Positions 42,368 through 53,422 are shown, counted from the stretch's first letter. The stretch: DNA of 64,000 nucleotides from Paraspadella gotoi (GCA_051294375.1 JBJCIZ010001674.1:1-64000), one strand, 5' to 3'. Numbers and translations: made by a program. The notes: a model not told the origin generated them from the sequence alone.

Positions 42368-43951
42368 GGTTCCGCCATTACAAAGTTTGCATTTAGGAAA
42401 AAAAACGACTCTTTCCCACTATTGCTTTCATTTTGTTACTTACCAATGTTGATTAACTTGTGTGCCCACAACCACAAATTGGGCCCAACGAAGGATTGGT
42501 GTTAGAAACATCTTCACCCGTTTCTATTGCATAAAGAGTACCATTTTGTGCAACTTTTAGGAAAAAAAATTATGTCCATTTTTGTCCATTTTTACTTACG
42601 ACCTATGATTTTGATGCTTAAGGAAAGTTGAGAAAAATTTTTTACTTTGGAAATCCGTTCTTCCTTTATCTTTTTACCCCTGGGTAAATTTATTGCTTAA
42701 ATCATTTATTAGTTGCCCTATGAATTAATTTTTAAAGTTAACAAGTCAAAAAAGTTGCAGTTTCAGTCGTTTATCATTAAATTGTAACAAAAAATAAATC
42801 AAATTGGTTGAAATAACAGAAAATATAGGCATAATTAAATAAGCTTTAAACACCTACAAAAATTATCAAAAAACTTTTGACCGTTTAGCCACAAATAATT
42901 TAAAGACAACTTTTAATTTGTGACCTTTTTGTGACTTGCATTTATTTTTTGATAAAGAGAGTATTTTTTAACTCATTTATTAGTTTTTTAAAAGATTAAG
43001 GTACATACTGACGTTATTAAACAAAAAAAACCGCATTCTTTTAATCCCAATGGAAAAGCGTCAGTACTTTTTTTTTCTCAAATCGACAGATTTTTGCGGA
43101 AAATTTCCGCAAAAATTGGTCGATTTATTAAATTCTGCCTTAGGCAACCAAAAAATTTGAATAAAATCCTCCCATTTTACCCGTTAATTTCTTTTTTTAT
43201 AATGCATAAGAAATATTTTTATTTGGCTCAATGTAAATGTAGTGAGAGGAAAGACGGAAAGGGAGAACAAAAGAAAAGGAGGGTCGGGAGAGAATGAAAG
43301 AGGGGGGCAAATGGAAAAAAGCTAATGTCGAAAAAAAAATAGTGAGACAAATAAAAGGTAGGAAAAGAGCCGAAAAATGGAAAGAAAAAGAGGGGAAAAG
43401 AAAAGCCGGGAAAGAATGAAGAAGAGAAAAAGGTGAGGAAAGTGGAAAGAGTGGCAAAAAAAGTAGGGCCAAAAAAAAATGGTAATTGACGCGTGAGAAG
43501 TAGGAGGCAAAGATGGGAAAGAAAAATAACAAATAAAAGAGAAGAAAAAGAGATAAAGAAAAAAGAATCAGGAAAGGCTATGAGGGGAAAAAAATTGTCA
43601 TAGATAATGTGGCGTCCTCCTGAATAGGTTTTTGTGTAAGTCCAAAGACGTGAAGCATTCTTATGAGGAATTCAATCTTTTAAAAGTTATCTTACCATAA
43701 AAAATTAATCCATACTTATTTCTAAAATTAATGATATGATTGAACAATCATTGAAGAAATCATGTTCTTACCGTATTTTTAACTCATAGAAATTTACCTG
43801 GAAAGTACTTATGTCATAAGAAGAAGATAACTATAGCCTCCGTTTTTTAAATAACGAAAAGCTTCATTCAACCAATGAGATCAAGAAGATGCGTTAATTA
43901 TTTGAAGTTTCAGATTTCGTTGTCTAAAAGACACGGATTGTATGCGGAACC
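42368..43951. mobile_element. 1.58-kb insertion with inverted ends and ATCA target duplication
   Basis: Ends are GGTTCCGC and GCGGAACC, and the match extends imperfectly to about 14 bp (GGTTCCGCCATTACAA against GGTTCCGCATACAA). ATCA occurs at 42364-42367 and again at 43952-43955. The right arm shows the empty site with a single ATCA (46101-46104, minus). The interior is AT-rich with a purine-rich tract (43240-43600) and no transposase, so it is non-autonomous. A 4-bp duplication is known for a few DNA transposon groups, and I do not assign one. Confidence 0.7.
43240..43600. repeat. Purine-rich tract (A/G on plus strand)
   Basis: Runs of gaaaaag/gagaaaa type. The minus-strand ORFs here are Phe/Leu/Ser artefacts. 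Confidence 0.7.
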
Positions 43952-43955
43952 ATCA

Positions 43956-44104
43956 ATAATTACTGTCTCTTCATTGGTTCAGCCCGACTTCCCAAAAACA
44001 CAACAGCAACAACAACACTTTTCAGGCGACATTTGCTTCAACCTGGCAAAAGCACTTCTGCCATCAACACATTCAGGCAACATGCCTCAACTTGATTGAC
44101 GAAC
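43956..44104. repeat. Inner end of left arm (module M)
   Basis: Mirrored at 45957-46100: attactgtctcttcattggt, gcccgacttcc, acacaacagcaacaacaaca, ttcaggcgacatt, cttcaacctggcaaa, caggcaacatgcctcaactt. It contains a CAA-rich patch. Confidence 0.7.
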
Positions 44105-44167
44105 TTTACAACCAACAACAACAATTCATTAAGAGACACAACAGACTTCTCCCTACGGGAGGGGGAT

Positions 44168-44398
44168 GATGGTGACTAAAATCCACCAAGCATTCATCAG
44201 CGGCCATTGGTGCCGGAGCAAATCATTCGCCTACCATCCCAAAGGCGGGTTCTAGCCCGTTGGTCGCCTAGCAGTTAAGAGGGACGGGGCGGCTTAAACC
44301 CGCCTGTTAAGCATGGTGTACAGCCTAGATCCGGAAGCTCAGAACTGCTTATATTGAACGTTCCTGTCATTAACACATAAAATTACAGTCTCTTCATG
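44168..44398 (+). repeat. SINE-like repeat, copy 5
   Basis: Full length but with several indels relative to 33124-33358 (aaaggcgggttctagcccgt lacks part of the conserved arm). Confidence 0.6.
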
Positions 44399-44419
44399 AC
44401 TTTTGTTTCTAAAAGTGGG

Positions 44420-44870
44420 GAAATCCCGTGTGGGAGGAATACAGTGTGGGAGGAATTCCGCATGGGAGGAATCCATGTGGGAGACACCCATGTGGGAGGA
44501 AATCAGTGTGGGAGGATCCCGTGAAGGGAGGAATACCGGGTGGAGGAATCCCGTGTGGGAGAAATCCCGTGTGGAAGGAATCTCACGTGGAGGAATCCGA
44601 GTGGGAGAATCCGCGTGGGAAGAATCCCATCTGAGAAGGAATCCGTTGTGGGAGGAAACACGCTTGGGAGGAATTCCCACGTGGGAGGAATTCTATGGGG
44701 AGGAATTCCATGGGGAGGAATCCCGTGTGGGAGAAATTCCTTGGGGAGGAATTCCGGTGGGAGGAATCCCATGGGGAAGGAATCCCAGCTCGAGGAACAT
44801 ATCGGCAGTTGTGGGAGGAATCCAGTGTGGGAGGAATCCAGTTGGGCAGGAATCTCTTTGGGATACCACC
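44420..44870 (+). repeat. 16-bp minisatellite, about 27 copies (copy B)
   Basis: Same unit and nearly the same order of variants as 33378-33825, so whole arrays were copied rather than expanded independently. It gives spurious ORFs up to 192 residues. Confidence 0.9.
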
Positions 44871-46100
44871 AGCCAGCCGTGCCATTATATAACCTTAAAA
44901 AGAGCATTGACTTACCATAAAAAGAAAGAGGTATGCAAGCATCTATTTTTTGTTAGATCGAAAAAATTGTTAGCTTTGTGAAATTTTTTAAGAGTGGTGT
45001 GAACTATAAATTGAGAAACTGCTTCATTTCAATATATTCGCGATTATCATTGTCCAAAGTACCAATTATTGCCTATCCTTTGTTAAATTTTATAGCTGTC
45101 AATTGGTTTGAAGTATTTTAATGTTTTTTAAACCCTGGAGTAATTTTATAGTATCATTCCGGAGAAAAGCGATGCCTTTTTATTCGCGTATATATTGGTT
45201 TAGTTTCGTTTAGATGCGATAGAATCACTTGCAAATCACGCATTAAAAACGGGTAAAATCTTTTTTCGCATCGAGTAAACAAAAGATTTCGAAATCTTCT
45301 TACCGTTTATTTAAATTTGCAAGTTTTTTTTTCAGGATTTCTTTTTTTATATTTTTTTCCTGTAATTTTTTTTAAACAGAATTAATTACTAATTACTAAG
45401 CTTTTATTAAGATAATCTTATACAAAAATAATCGGAAGGTTTATTTCTTACTAAACCTTTCAATTCAAAATTCAAGTCATTGCATGGTAAGAACGAAAGA
45501 ATAAGAGCTGAGGATGAAGCAGATGAGTTAGGGTGAAAATCAGAGAGAGAGAGAGCAGAGAAGAGAGAAAACAAGAAAGAGAGTCGCTTGTGTTGATGTT
45601 GGCCAACAAGAGTTAGCAATCTTTTTGCAGGTATAGTTGGCGTCCCAAACCAGAAGTCATCAGAATATTTCGGAGAATCTAAAATTTATGGTAAAAGACA
45701 GATTGAAATCAAAAAAGAAAAGGTAAAATCAAGTTAAATTCTGTCGCCCCAAGAAATTCTTTCAAGTAAGACTGTTCTTCATTTTTGTGCGGGTCATTAC
45801 GTGAACATATCCATGAATTTCAGTAACGAGTTGAAAGGTCTTTTCATCCTCTTGAATTCGCCTATGCGAACAAAAATTTGTTCAGGGAAAATTAAATAGA
45901 AACGAAGAAAAGATAAACTTAATTCGCGAATTGCCAACTCGGTAAACTTATAAAAACTAAGTTCGTCATCAAGTTGAGGCATGTTGCCTGATGTGTTGAT
46001 GGCAGAAAGTGCTTTGCCAGGTTGAAGCATGTCGCCTGAAAGTGTTGTTGTTGCTGTTGTGTTTGGAAGTCGGGCTCACCAATGAAGAGACAGTAATTAT

Positions 46101-46313
46101 TGATGTGTTAATGACAGAACCGTTCAATATAAGCAGTCCCTGAGCTTCGGATCAGGCTGTAACACCATGTTACAGGCGGGTTAAGCGCCCCGTCCCTCTT
46201 AACTGCTAGGCGACCACTGGGCTAGAACCCCGGACCTTTGGGTTGGGAGGCGAATGACTTGCCTCCGGCACCAATGGCCGCTGATGAATGGTTGGTGGAT
46301 TTTAGTCCACCAT
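46101..46313 (-). repeat. SINE-like repeat, copy 6 (full length, minus strand)
   Basis: Best-preserved copy. It shows the perfect 6-bp stem GGAGGC/GCCTCC (9-nt loop), the TGTAACA/TGTTACA hairpin and a ccggg(7 nt)cccgg arm whose loop on the plus strand, ctagaac, resembles a tRNA T loop. Confidence 0.6.
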
Positions 46314-46316
46314 AGT

Positions 46317-47163
46317 CATATGAATTATGCATTATGCAGACGAAAATAATCATAGTAAGCAAAACAATTCAATACAAAAATCATAACCGACGAATTCAAT
46401 TTTTAGAATAAGTTTTCTAAATGCACAAATAAGTTGAATTCGAAATGCAATAATTTTTAAACAATAATTCAATACGGAAATAAAATATCATAATTCTTTT
46501 AAGGAAAAAAACGAAAAAAAACTTTTACAAATTTTTGTGAAATAAGTTTATTGATTATTGATCGTTTTTGATTTGAACATTGGTTAAATACGCAATATTT
46601 ATTATTGATCAGTTATCACAATAAAAAAACTTTTTTCTCACACATACAGCGATCCCCCTCTCACACTCCATGGGAATCTTAACATTTTCAAGCGACGTTA
46701 AGAATTTCGCAGGTGTCAGGGTGATCGGTGCCTTTCTCTTAACCGTGATTCAAAGAACCTGAATCTCAAAAGATTTGATTAATATGACATATATGTAATC
46801 AAAATTAATTTATTTTTGATTAATATCACATATAATTAATTGCATAGTTTCGACCATTTTCTCATTACTCCCTTACAGCTCTCATCACTGTAGTCCGCCA
46901 GTGCTTCAAAAAGAAGGATTCTGAAGGATTCTACAAACTTGAGAAGGTCTACTATGTGAGTACAATAATGATTGAATAATATATATTAATAAATTATACA
47001 GTGAAATTTACAAGTGGTCACCCATTCTATAATTCGTTCTACAGCCACGCCAAAGACCCGGCACAAACGCCGTGCGCGTCTCCCACGTTTATAGAAAAAA
47101 AAAACAACAAAAGGCGCTCGCTTCCATCAATCTTCATTAATTCGCCATTAAATTTCATCCATT
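46317..47163. other. Arm segment without recognised genes (right)
   Basis: Mirror of 41284-42162. The flanking GTAT at 47164-47167 is the minus-strand form of the ATAC target duplication. Confidence 0.45.
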
Positions 47164-47167
47164 GTAT

Positions 47168-47496
47168 CAATGAAGGAAGTAGGCGTGGTTTATTAAGGGA
47201 AAAATAGGAGGAGTTTTATTGACATAAGAACACTTTGGATGCTGATAATTAACATACAAAAACTATGTAGATTATGCAGAGAAAGGCAGGCCAATAAACA
47301 ATATAACAAAATATTCCATAAGGAGTTTGATGTTAGTTTCTTGAAGTAACTTAGAAGAGTGATCCAGCTTCCCTCTCTCGCTTTCTCTGCACCGTCGGCT
47401 TTCCTGAGGAAGCCTCCTCTCTGATTGGTCAATCAGAATAAAAGACGAAAGAAGCCAAGAGAGACAAGCCCACTTGATAATCCATTCTCTGCGTTG
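47168..47496 (-). repeat. 3' LTR of the right nested element
   Basis: 329 bp. On the minus strand it runs from CAACGCAGAGAATGG to CCTTCATTG. Contains two inverted CCAAT-type words (gattgaccaatc) and AATAAA. Confidence 0.75.
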
Positions 47497-48835
47497 TCAC
47501 ACCCCCCTTCCCACTTGCGAGACGCTTTCTCGTTGTCATCGAGAATGCCGTCGAAGCCGTGTTTCATATCCCAAGTCTCTATTCATCATCTCCCTATGTC
47601 TTATTATATTGGCCCCTGTCCGAGCTCATAAGTCCTCCTCAGGTGTGATGAAAAGAGGCTGTGAGAAGTTGATGTCCACCCATGGGAGGTATTGCTCCAT
47701 TCACCCAGTGGGTCATCCCTGTAGTGTAATGCGATTCAATCTGTAATTTGTTTAGAGAGACATGTAGCTGCCTTCTAAGCTTCGCCAATGGCGTTTAGCT
47801 CGGTTGTATCTGATTTTTTAGGTATTTCTTTGGTGGCATTTGATGGTCGGTTTGCATTTTAAGATCCATCAGTTTTGGGATGATTCTTGATAGGATCTGC
47901 TTGGTTTCTAGTGTTTTTCTTCTTTCTCCAACCCTTTTCCTGATTATGCTGCTGTACTAATTTTGAGATTTGTTTCTACTCTAACGATTTCTTCAAGCTT
48001 GACATTTCATAGTAAGTTTTCTCAGCTTGGTCTTTCTATGGAATGAATTTTTGTTTCAAGCTTTACACTGCGGGGAGAGACTTTTGGTTGTTGCTGTGGG
48101 ACGGTTTCCATTATGTTATTTTTGAATGATAAATGCTGATTCATTGATAAGACTTTGGTCGAGTCTTTCTTCTTTGTAAGTTTCCTTGTTGCTTTGATTG
48201 ATTCTCAAATTTTTGTGTATGTTCAAGGCCAGCTTGGTCAGTTGGTAAATTAGAAATTTCATCTAGGGTATCTGAGAGAGTTTTAATCAAATTTGAAGAA
48301 GTCAGGTAGAACCTGTAGACTTTTGCTTGGGGGTTCCTCAGTTTGTGTTGCATTGTATTGCTATTTGGGGTTCATTCAGTTTTGTGTTGCCATTGTATTG
48401 CTATTTGGGAGTTCATCAGTTTGTGTTGAAACTGTCTTTTTAAATGTTTTGCTTTGTGGTTCTTTAATGTCTTCTGTTTGTATCTTTTGTTCTGCCTATT
48501 ATTACAATATGGGGATTATCTGTTTGTGTTGAAAATTGTCAATGCAAGTGTTTTGGATTGTAAGGCATCTGTTTGTATTTCTGAATCCCTTATGGTTTGG
48601 TTTAGTTGAGTGTTTGTAGCAGGAGAGTTGCTGGCCTTTTTCTTTTCCTAAGTTCAGGTGGCCCAGAGAATATTTCGGCAAATACCTGTTCTATGGTAAG
48701 TTTCTTAGGTGGTATTGCCTGTTTTTGTTCTTCTCCGGTTTGTGGCTAGTTGATCGAGCTCTTTCTTTCTTCCTCTGTGGTCTTTTCTACATCGTTTTTT
48801 AATTCGTTTTTACATCTATCTTTGTCCTCAGTACC

Positions 48836-49471
48836 TTAAGATTTTGAATGGTTTGGTACTTTAAATTGTGCCATGAATAATTCACCTGCTAAACGTCTTT
48901 CCTCTTTATTCTTTTCTTCTATCCTTTTTTCTTCTTCCTTTCTTTTTTCTTTTTCTTCTTTTATTTTCTTTTCTCGGGATAAACGATCAAATTCAGCTTT
49001 AAAAATGATGCCATCTTCAATATCATAGCACCTTATGTACAAATCATAGTTTTTTTCTGGCCTGATCAAATAACATGTTTTCACAGTTGAGGAGTTCGTC
49101 TTAGATTGAATGGGTACAATATCCATTTGCCAAGGTTTGGTTTGTGATTCTATTTGAAGATCATAGGAGGTGCTTGGGCTTCTAAATGAAAGACGGGCCT
49201 CATGAGTTAAGTTATTTTGAAATAGTTTTACTACTCCAATGTGCGGTCTATCGAACGTTGAGGGGGCTGAAAAGTACTTATAGTAGAGATCGCATTTCTT
49301 AAAAATTATTTCATCTTCATTGCTTATTGGCGCGGGAATAGAGTAGGGTGGTGGGTGAGAAATGAGCTTAGAAGCTGCATTTTCAAATTGACTTTTCATT
49401 TGGTCCGGATTGGCCATTGTTTGGCCGTTGCAGGTTCTTTTCTGGTACCGGTTTTTTATGTGTAGGAGCAT
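48836..49471 (-). CDS. 211-aa ORF of the nested element, unknown, gag-like by position
   Basis: Starts at ATG 49471 and ends at TAA near 48836. Residues 1-50 are polar (MLLHIKNRYQKRTCNG, then NPDQMKSQFENAASKL). Residues 50-160 look globular and are not low-complexity (DEIIFKKCDLYYKYFSAP, RPHIGVVKLFQNNLTHEARL, KPWQMDIVPIQ, TCYLIRPEKNYDLYIRCYD). Residues 160-200 form a Lys/Glu-rich helix (REKKIKEEKEKRKEEEKR), and the tail is LAGELFMAQFKVPNHSKS. No zinc knuckle, protease or membrane segment is seen. It is the only long ORF between these LTRs, and the left-arm copy is broken by indels. A structural or RNA-binding role is inferred from position only. Confidence 0.45.
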   Translation of the reverse strand: MLLHIKNRYQKRTCNGQTMANPDQMKSQFENAASKLISHPPPYSIPAPISNEDEIIFKKCDLYYKYFSAPSTFDRPHIGVVKLFQNNLTHEARLSFRSPSTSYDLQIESQTKPWQMDIVPIQSKTNSSTVKTCYLIRPEKNYDLYIRCYDIEDGIIFKAEFDRLSREKKIKEEKEKRKEEEKRIEEKNKEERRLAGELFMAQFKVPNHSKS

Positions 49472-50258
49472 TTCTTGGCTGGGATTTCAAAGGGAGAGAG
49501 ATAGAGACAGAGGGAGGTTTTGTTGTTGTTGTTGTTGCGACTTCGGCGTGGGCTTCTTTTTATTTTGAATAGGATTAACAGGGAGCGATCGAGTTTGTCT
49601 TTTGTGTTTGGGGGCAATGCTGGGTCACGTGACGACGCGGCTCAGAGAGAAAAACACATGGTCATTGGGAAAGTCCGGTAGGCTATCTTTTGTTAAGTTT
49701 GGCGTCATTTTTTTTTACAGGGGGGGCGGCCGTTGGAATTTTAAACTTCTATTTTTACTAGTCTGGGAATATAGAATTGTTCATATATGAGCATTAAATG
49801 TTGAAGAAATTTTTTTTTTTGGTTTTTTTTTTTTAGCTTAAATTTAATTTTCCTGGAGATATTCTTTTTTTGAGAGATTGAGGTTTTCTTCTTTTCTTTT
49901 TTTTTTTTTGCACTCAGGCTACATTTAAACGCACTCCTAAATTCGCAAAATGGGTATTGTTTTTAAATTTTCAGTCTTGATTTTATTCTTTATAATATCG
50001 TTTTTTGTGGTTCGTTTTTGTTGGTTAAATCTTTTTTATTTTTTTTTATTTTATTTTTTTTTAAATTTATTTTTATATAAATGACGCAATGCAAGCTAAA
50101 AGATTGCGACATATATTTTTTTTGAGTAGTCAATTCGGGAGGTTTATGTAGGATGACGTAATTCTTTTTGGTAGGGTAGCGTTTTTTTGTTTTTTTTTTT
50201 GATGGAGGGTAGCGTAATTTTGGTAGAGTGGTCTTCTTAGGAGGCGTGGTGAGTCTAA

Positions 50259-50274
50259 TCCAGTCCTGTCACCA
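50259..50274 (-). promoter_or_regulatory. Primer binding site of the right nested element
   Basis: Minus-strand TGGTGACAGGACTGGA directly follows the LTR end CCTTCATTG. Confidence 0.55.
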
Positions 50275-50595
50275 CAATGAAGGAAGTAGGCGTGGTTTAT
50301 TAAGGGAGAAATAGGAGGAGTTTTATTGACATAAGAACACTTTGGGATGATGATAATTAACATACAAAATATGTAGATTATGCAGAGAAATCGCAGGCAA
50401 TAAACAATATAACAAATATTCTATAAGGAGTTTGATGTTAGTTTCTTGAAGGTAAGTTGAAGAGTGATCCAGTTCCCTCTCTCGTTTCTCTGCCGTCGGT
50501 TTTCTGAGGGCAGCCTCCTCTCTGATTGGTCAATCAGAATAAAAGACGAAGAAGCCAAGAGAGACAAGCCACTTGATAATCCATTCTTTGCGTTG
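50275..50595 (-). repeat. 5' LTR of the right nested element
   Basis: 321 bp, nearly the same as 47168-47496. The 50421-51530 ORF runs through it from the Ty3/Gypsy-like integrase by chance. Confidence 0.75.
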
Positions 50596-50779
50596 GTATT
50601 ACTGTATGTTTTAATAATAATATTTTGATAATATGCTTCTATTAAACAATCTAAAACGATTTGGTATTTATTCAAAAAAATACAAAAATTCGAATAGTAA
50701 GCAATTGTAACGAAATACAATAAAGTTTTTAGTGAGAATAAGAAACTAAAGTTCATAATTCCACGTTGACGATATCGTG

Positions 50780-51940
50780 TCTCGGCGAAAATAAGATGAA
50801 TTGCATCAACGGCGGCCCCGGCATTTGCAGAAGCAGACCGGCGAGCAGCCAAACGGGTAAGAGGCGGTCCGCAGGCGGGCATTGCGCAGCGGTCCAGCGT
50901 TCTCATCTTGTCTACCAATTTGATGGGGCACTCTCGGGATAGGCTTGAACGAATGAGATGATCTCCAGAGAATACTCTGAATTCTCCAGAGACTAGAGAA
51001 TGGCACTTGAATGAATTCGTTGCTATTTTTGGAACAATTTCCCACGCATCTTGATCCACATTCCTTTGAATTTTTCTCGGAGAAACAGGGAAAAATGTAG
51101 TTCGCTTCTTCATGACTAGATCTCCAATCTTTAGATGCGATGTGATATCTCTCGGATTTTCGCGTTTCCGGCGTTGAAGGAACCGGTTCACATCATGGCG
51201 CAAAATGTCATTCTGAAGTTTTCTCCTTGCTTCCAACGCTTCTCTCACGCTTTTTGCCGGCGCCGTCACGCCGCTAGAGGATAGCTCTCCGTCCCGGTCC
51301 AACAGATTAGCCGATGAATGGGAAAAATGTACGTCAGAGGGACTTTTTTCCAGATAGAATATTGTACAAGTTGAATTGTAAACTACTCTAGCTTCGCCGA
51401 CGATGAGAATGAAATGAAGATGAGGTTCATGTTCTTGCAATTGCAGCATTATTCTCGTAATTGAATTGATGAATCTCTCTACTTTAGACTGACATCTTGA
51501 CACATTTGCCAATCCATGTATCAACTCCACTCCATGTTGACTAAGGATATTGGCTGGGAGTGTTTGATTTACAAGAGCATTGTCAGCATGGATGCGACGA
51601 GGTAAACCACTCCATTCTGTCTTATCTCTTCATTAGACAATCCACACTTCTTTGTCTTGTCGTAGATTTTGTAGGATATGCCCATGCATATCTGGAGAAG
51701 AGGTCCACAGCACAAAAAAATGTACGGAAAATGCAGCATCATTGTGGAAGGGTCCTGCAAAGTCAATTGCAACGGAGTTTCCTGGCTCCATGGGTGTCTG
51801 CATCCCTCCTTCATCTCTGGAACCTTTTTGGTGATTGTTCTGAAGGCAAATTGCACAATTTCTGATGTATGTAGAAATCTTCTCTCTCATTTCCATGAAT
51901 GTAGTAACTTTTTCCAAAGTTTTTAAGGTTCGATTCACTC
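50780..51940 (-). pseudogene. Integrase pieces of the Ty3/Gypsy-like pol
   Basis: The piece 51633-51938 has the zinc-binding end (IRNCAICLQNNHQKG) and the first catalytic Asp (VAIDFAGPFHND). Near 51580 the second Asp is in ADNALVNQ, and SKVERFINS (near 51490) supplies the catalytic Glu. The remaining 51530-50780 stretch is the C-terminal domain (GDLVMKKRTTFFPV) with a basic tail. Frames change at least twice. Confidence 0.7.
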
Positions 51941-52215
51941 CAGCATGAGTTGCTGCAGGATCACGATCACCAACAACACATGATTAGAACCTTGATTGAC
52001 CGCAGCAAATTTTGTTTCATGAGTCTTACTCAAAAGACGATGAAATTCCATCTCAGACACAACAAGGAGAAACTTGATTCCTCCATCAGGGGCTGTCCAC
52101 AAGCGCAGTAGCACTCCCTGTATACTGATGATGAAGAGACTGCGGTGACGAAGAATGCCAAAGTCCCCATAGATAAAGCAAAGCTTCATGTTATCTGGTA
52201 ACTTCCTCTTTTCCT

Positions 52216-52698
52216 TCAAATAATCATTTTTTCACTCACATCAGGCGCCTGTTGCATTTCCAAGATTTTCTGGAGAACTTTGTCTGCAAAAACTGGAACT
52301 TCCTTGGCTTTAATTGGCTCATCCACAACTTCGTCAACTTCCTCAGTGTGGCCTGAAGCTACATCTTTATCTGAGAGTTGAACAATTGAGACTGTCCAAG
52401 GGGCAAGAAGACCTTTCCACTTCTTGATTTCATCACGCTTTCTGCGACGCCTTGTCACTCTACTGTGAGTAGCACCAATTGAAGAGATGGAATAGCTCCT
52501 TTTGTCTAATTCCTTCTCTATTAGACTGTCCGGATCCCAGTCATTTGATGAACACTCTACTTTGTCACCGACTGCCGACGGAGGGTGTGCCGGATCAGTG
52601 GAATCATTTGCCGGAAAATGCGTCCACTCAGTGTCATCCATATCCGGAGTCGGGTCCCGGCTGGACATTTCAATGTGGGAGATATTAAGCTTAGACAT
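52216..52698 (-). pseudogene. Acidic linker between RNase H and integrase
   Basis: 160 codons rich in Asp, Glu and Ser (MSKLNISHIEMSSRDPTPDM..., then TRRRRKRDEIKKWKGLLAPW, EEVDEVVDEPIKAKEV). No domain is recognised. By position it is the tether before the integrase zinc domain. Confidence 0.45.
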
Positions 52699-52783
52699 AG
52701 TAGTCCTCTTCTGCTTTCAAAAAATTGAGATAATTCATCTGAAATACTTTTATTCAGAAGTGATTCAGCGAACTTTTTCTCCT

Positions 52784-53387
52784 TTACCATTCAGAATCCT
52801 GCCTTGGAAGAAATCTTCTGTCATAAGTACCATCTCCTCCATCATTTTCTTCCCATCTGCTCACAACATCAGCTGGATTTGCTCTAGATTCAATAAAAAG
52901 AATCTTGAAGTCAAAACTCTGAAGATAGATGATTCTTCTCACAAATGCATCATCGACTTTGTCCAGGTTAGCCCATCTTCTCAACACTTGACTATCAGTA
53001 TAATGTAGAATGGTCTCGCAGTGAAAAGTAGCTAAATCTTTGAACTGTTTCATAAAGAGCCAAAAACTCTTTATAAAACGTTGGCAAACTTCTTTTTGCG
53101 GGAACCAAAGTCTTTGAATAACATTGGACAATGTAGAGTTGCCTCTTGTCTCCATCAGCGCCTGCTGCAATCTCTGCTGAAGTTGGAAAAAGTTTTTGCA
53201 GAATCACAGATCCAATGGCATGCTGAGAGCCATCTGTGAGCACAATCAGCTCATCTTCAAGCTTGGTTGAGGGAACTCTCACCCTCCCAAGCTTTTCATC
53301 CAGAAGTACACTTTTTGCTTTTTCAAATGCTGTTTGTGGATTTCCAGTGGCTTTGAACTTTGTCTTTCCTTTTGCTAAATCACGCAA
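52784..53387 (-). pseudogene. RNase H pieces of the Ty3/Gypsy-like pol
   Basis: The piece 52995-53387 has KATGNPQTAFEKAKSVLL, LIVLTDGSQHAIGSVILQK (first Asp), QCYSKTL and FYKEFLALYETVQRF. The overlapping piece 52784-53170 has LHYTDSQVLRRW (second Asp), FKILFIESRANPADVVSRW. The NPADVVSR ending recalls BEL/Pao, but the TDGSQHAIG core is Ty3/Gypsy-like. Confidence 0.7.
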
Positions 53388-53422
53388 TGGCCCAAGTGCT
53401 TCACTCAGCTTAGGGTTGCAAG

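Larger units (their letters stand above)
35101..44104. repeat. Left arm of the giant palindrome
   Basis: Reverse complement of 45957-55339 with many small indels, a 2.3-kb deletion (junction ~36838) and a 1.58-kb insertion (42368-43951). Checked matches include 36030-36080 with 54410-54455, 36270-36310 with 54190-54235, 37647-41279 with 47168-50595, 41284-42160 with 46317-47163, and 43956-44104 with 45957-46100. Confidence 0.85.
44105..45956 (+). mobile_element. Body B: second copy of the 1.8-kb module, centre of the giant palindrome
   Basis: Colinear with 33052-34857: gagacacaacagacttctcc, SINE-like repeat (44168-44398), minisatellite (44420-44870), cattatataaccttaaaaag, cattccggagaaaagcgatg, and the GA-rich patch ~45490-45590. 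The copies differ mostly by one- or two-base indels. Here the flanking inverted arms are module M, not those of element A. Confidence 0.65.
47168..50595 (-). mobile_element. Non-autonomous LTR element nested in the right arm (intact structure)
   Basis: LTRs at 50275-50595 (5') and 47168-47496 (3') on the minus strand, flanked by GTAT (plus strand) at 47164-47167 and 50596-50599. PBS TGGTGACAGGACTGG (minus) abuts the 5' LTR. PPT gaaggggggtgtga (minus, ~47497-47510) abuts the 3' LTR. The ~2.8-kb interior carries one ORF (48836-49471) and otherwise T-rich, non-coding DNA. No pol motif is present, so replication would need another element's enzymes. Confidence 0.75.

Noticed and set aside
43197-43532. 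Phe/Leu-rich minus-strand ORFs resembling membrane proteins
   Set aside because: Translation of a purine-rich tract. Composition only.
44403-44981. ORFs of up to 192 residues on both strands
   Set aside because: Same minisatellite in body B. Overlapping frames are all open, so there is no coding evidence.
46270-46313. Hammerhead ribozyme (CTGATGA followed by a stem)
   Set aside because: The required GAAA after stem II and the stem I/III context are missing.
50421-51530. A single 369-aa protein
   Set aside because: The frame starts at GTG inside integrase and runs by chance into the LTR of the nested element.
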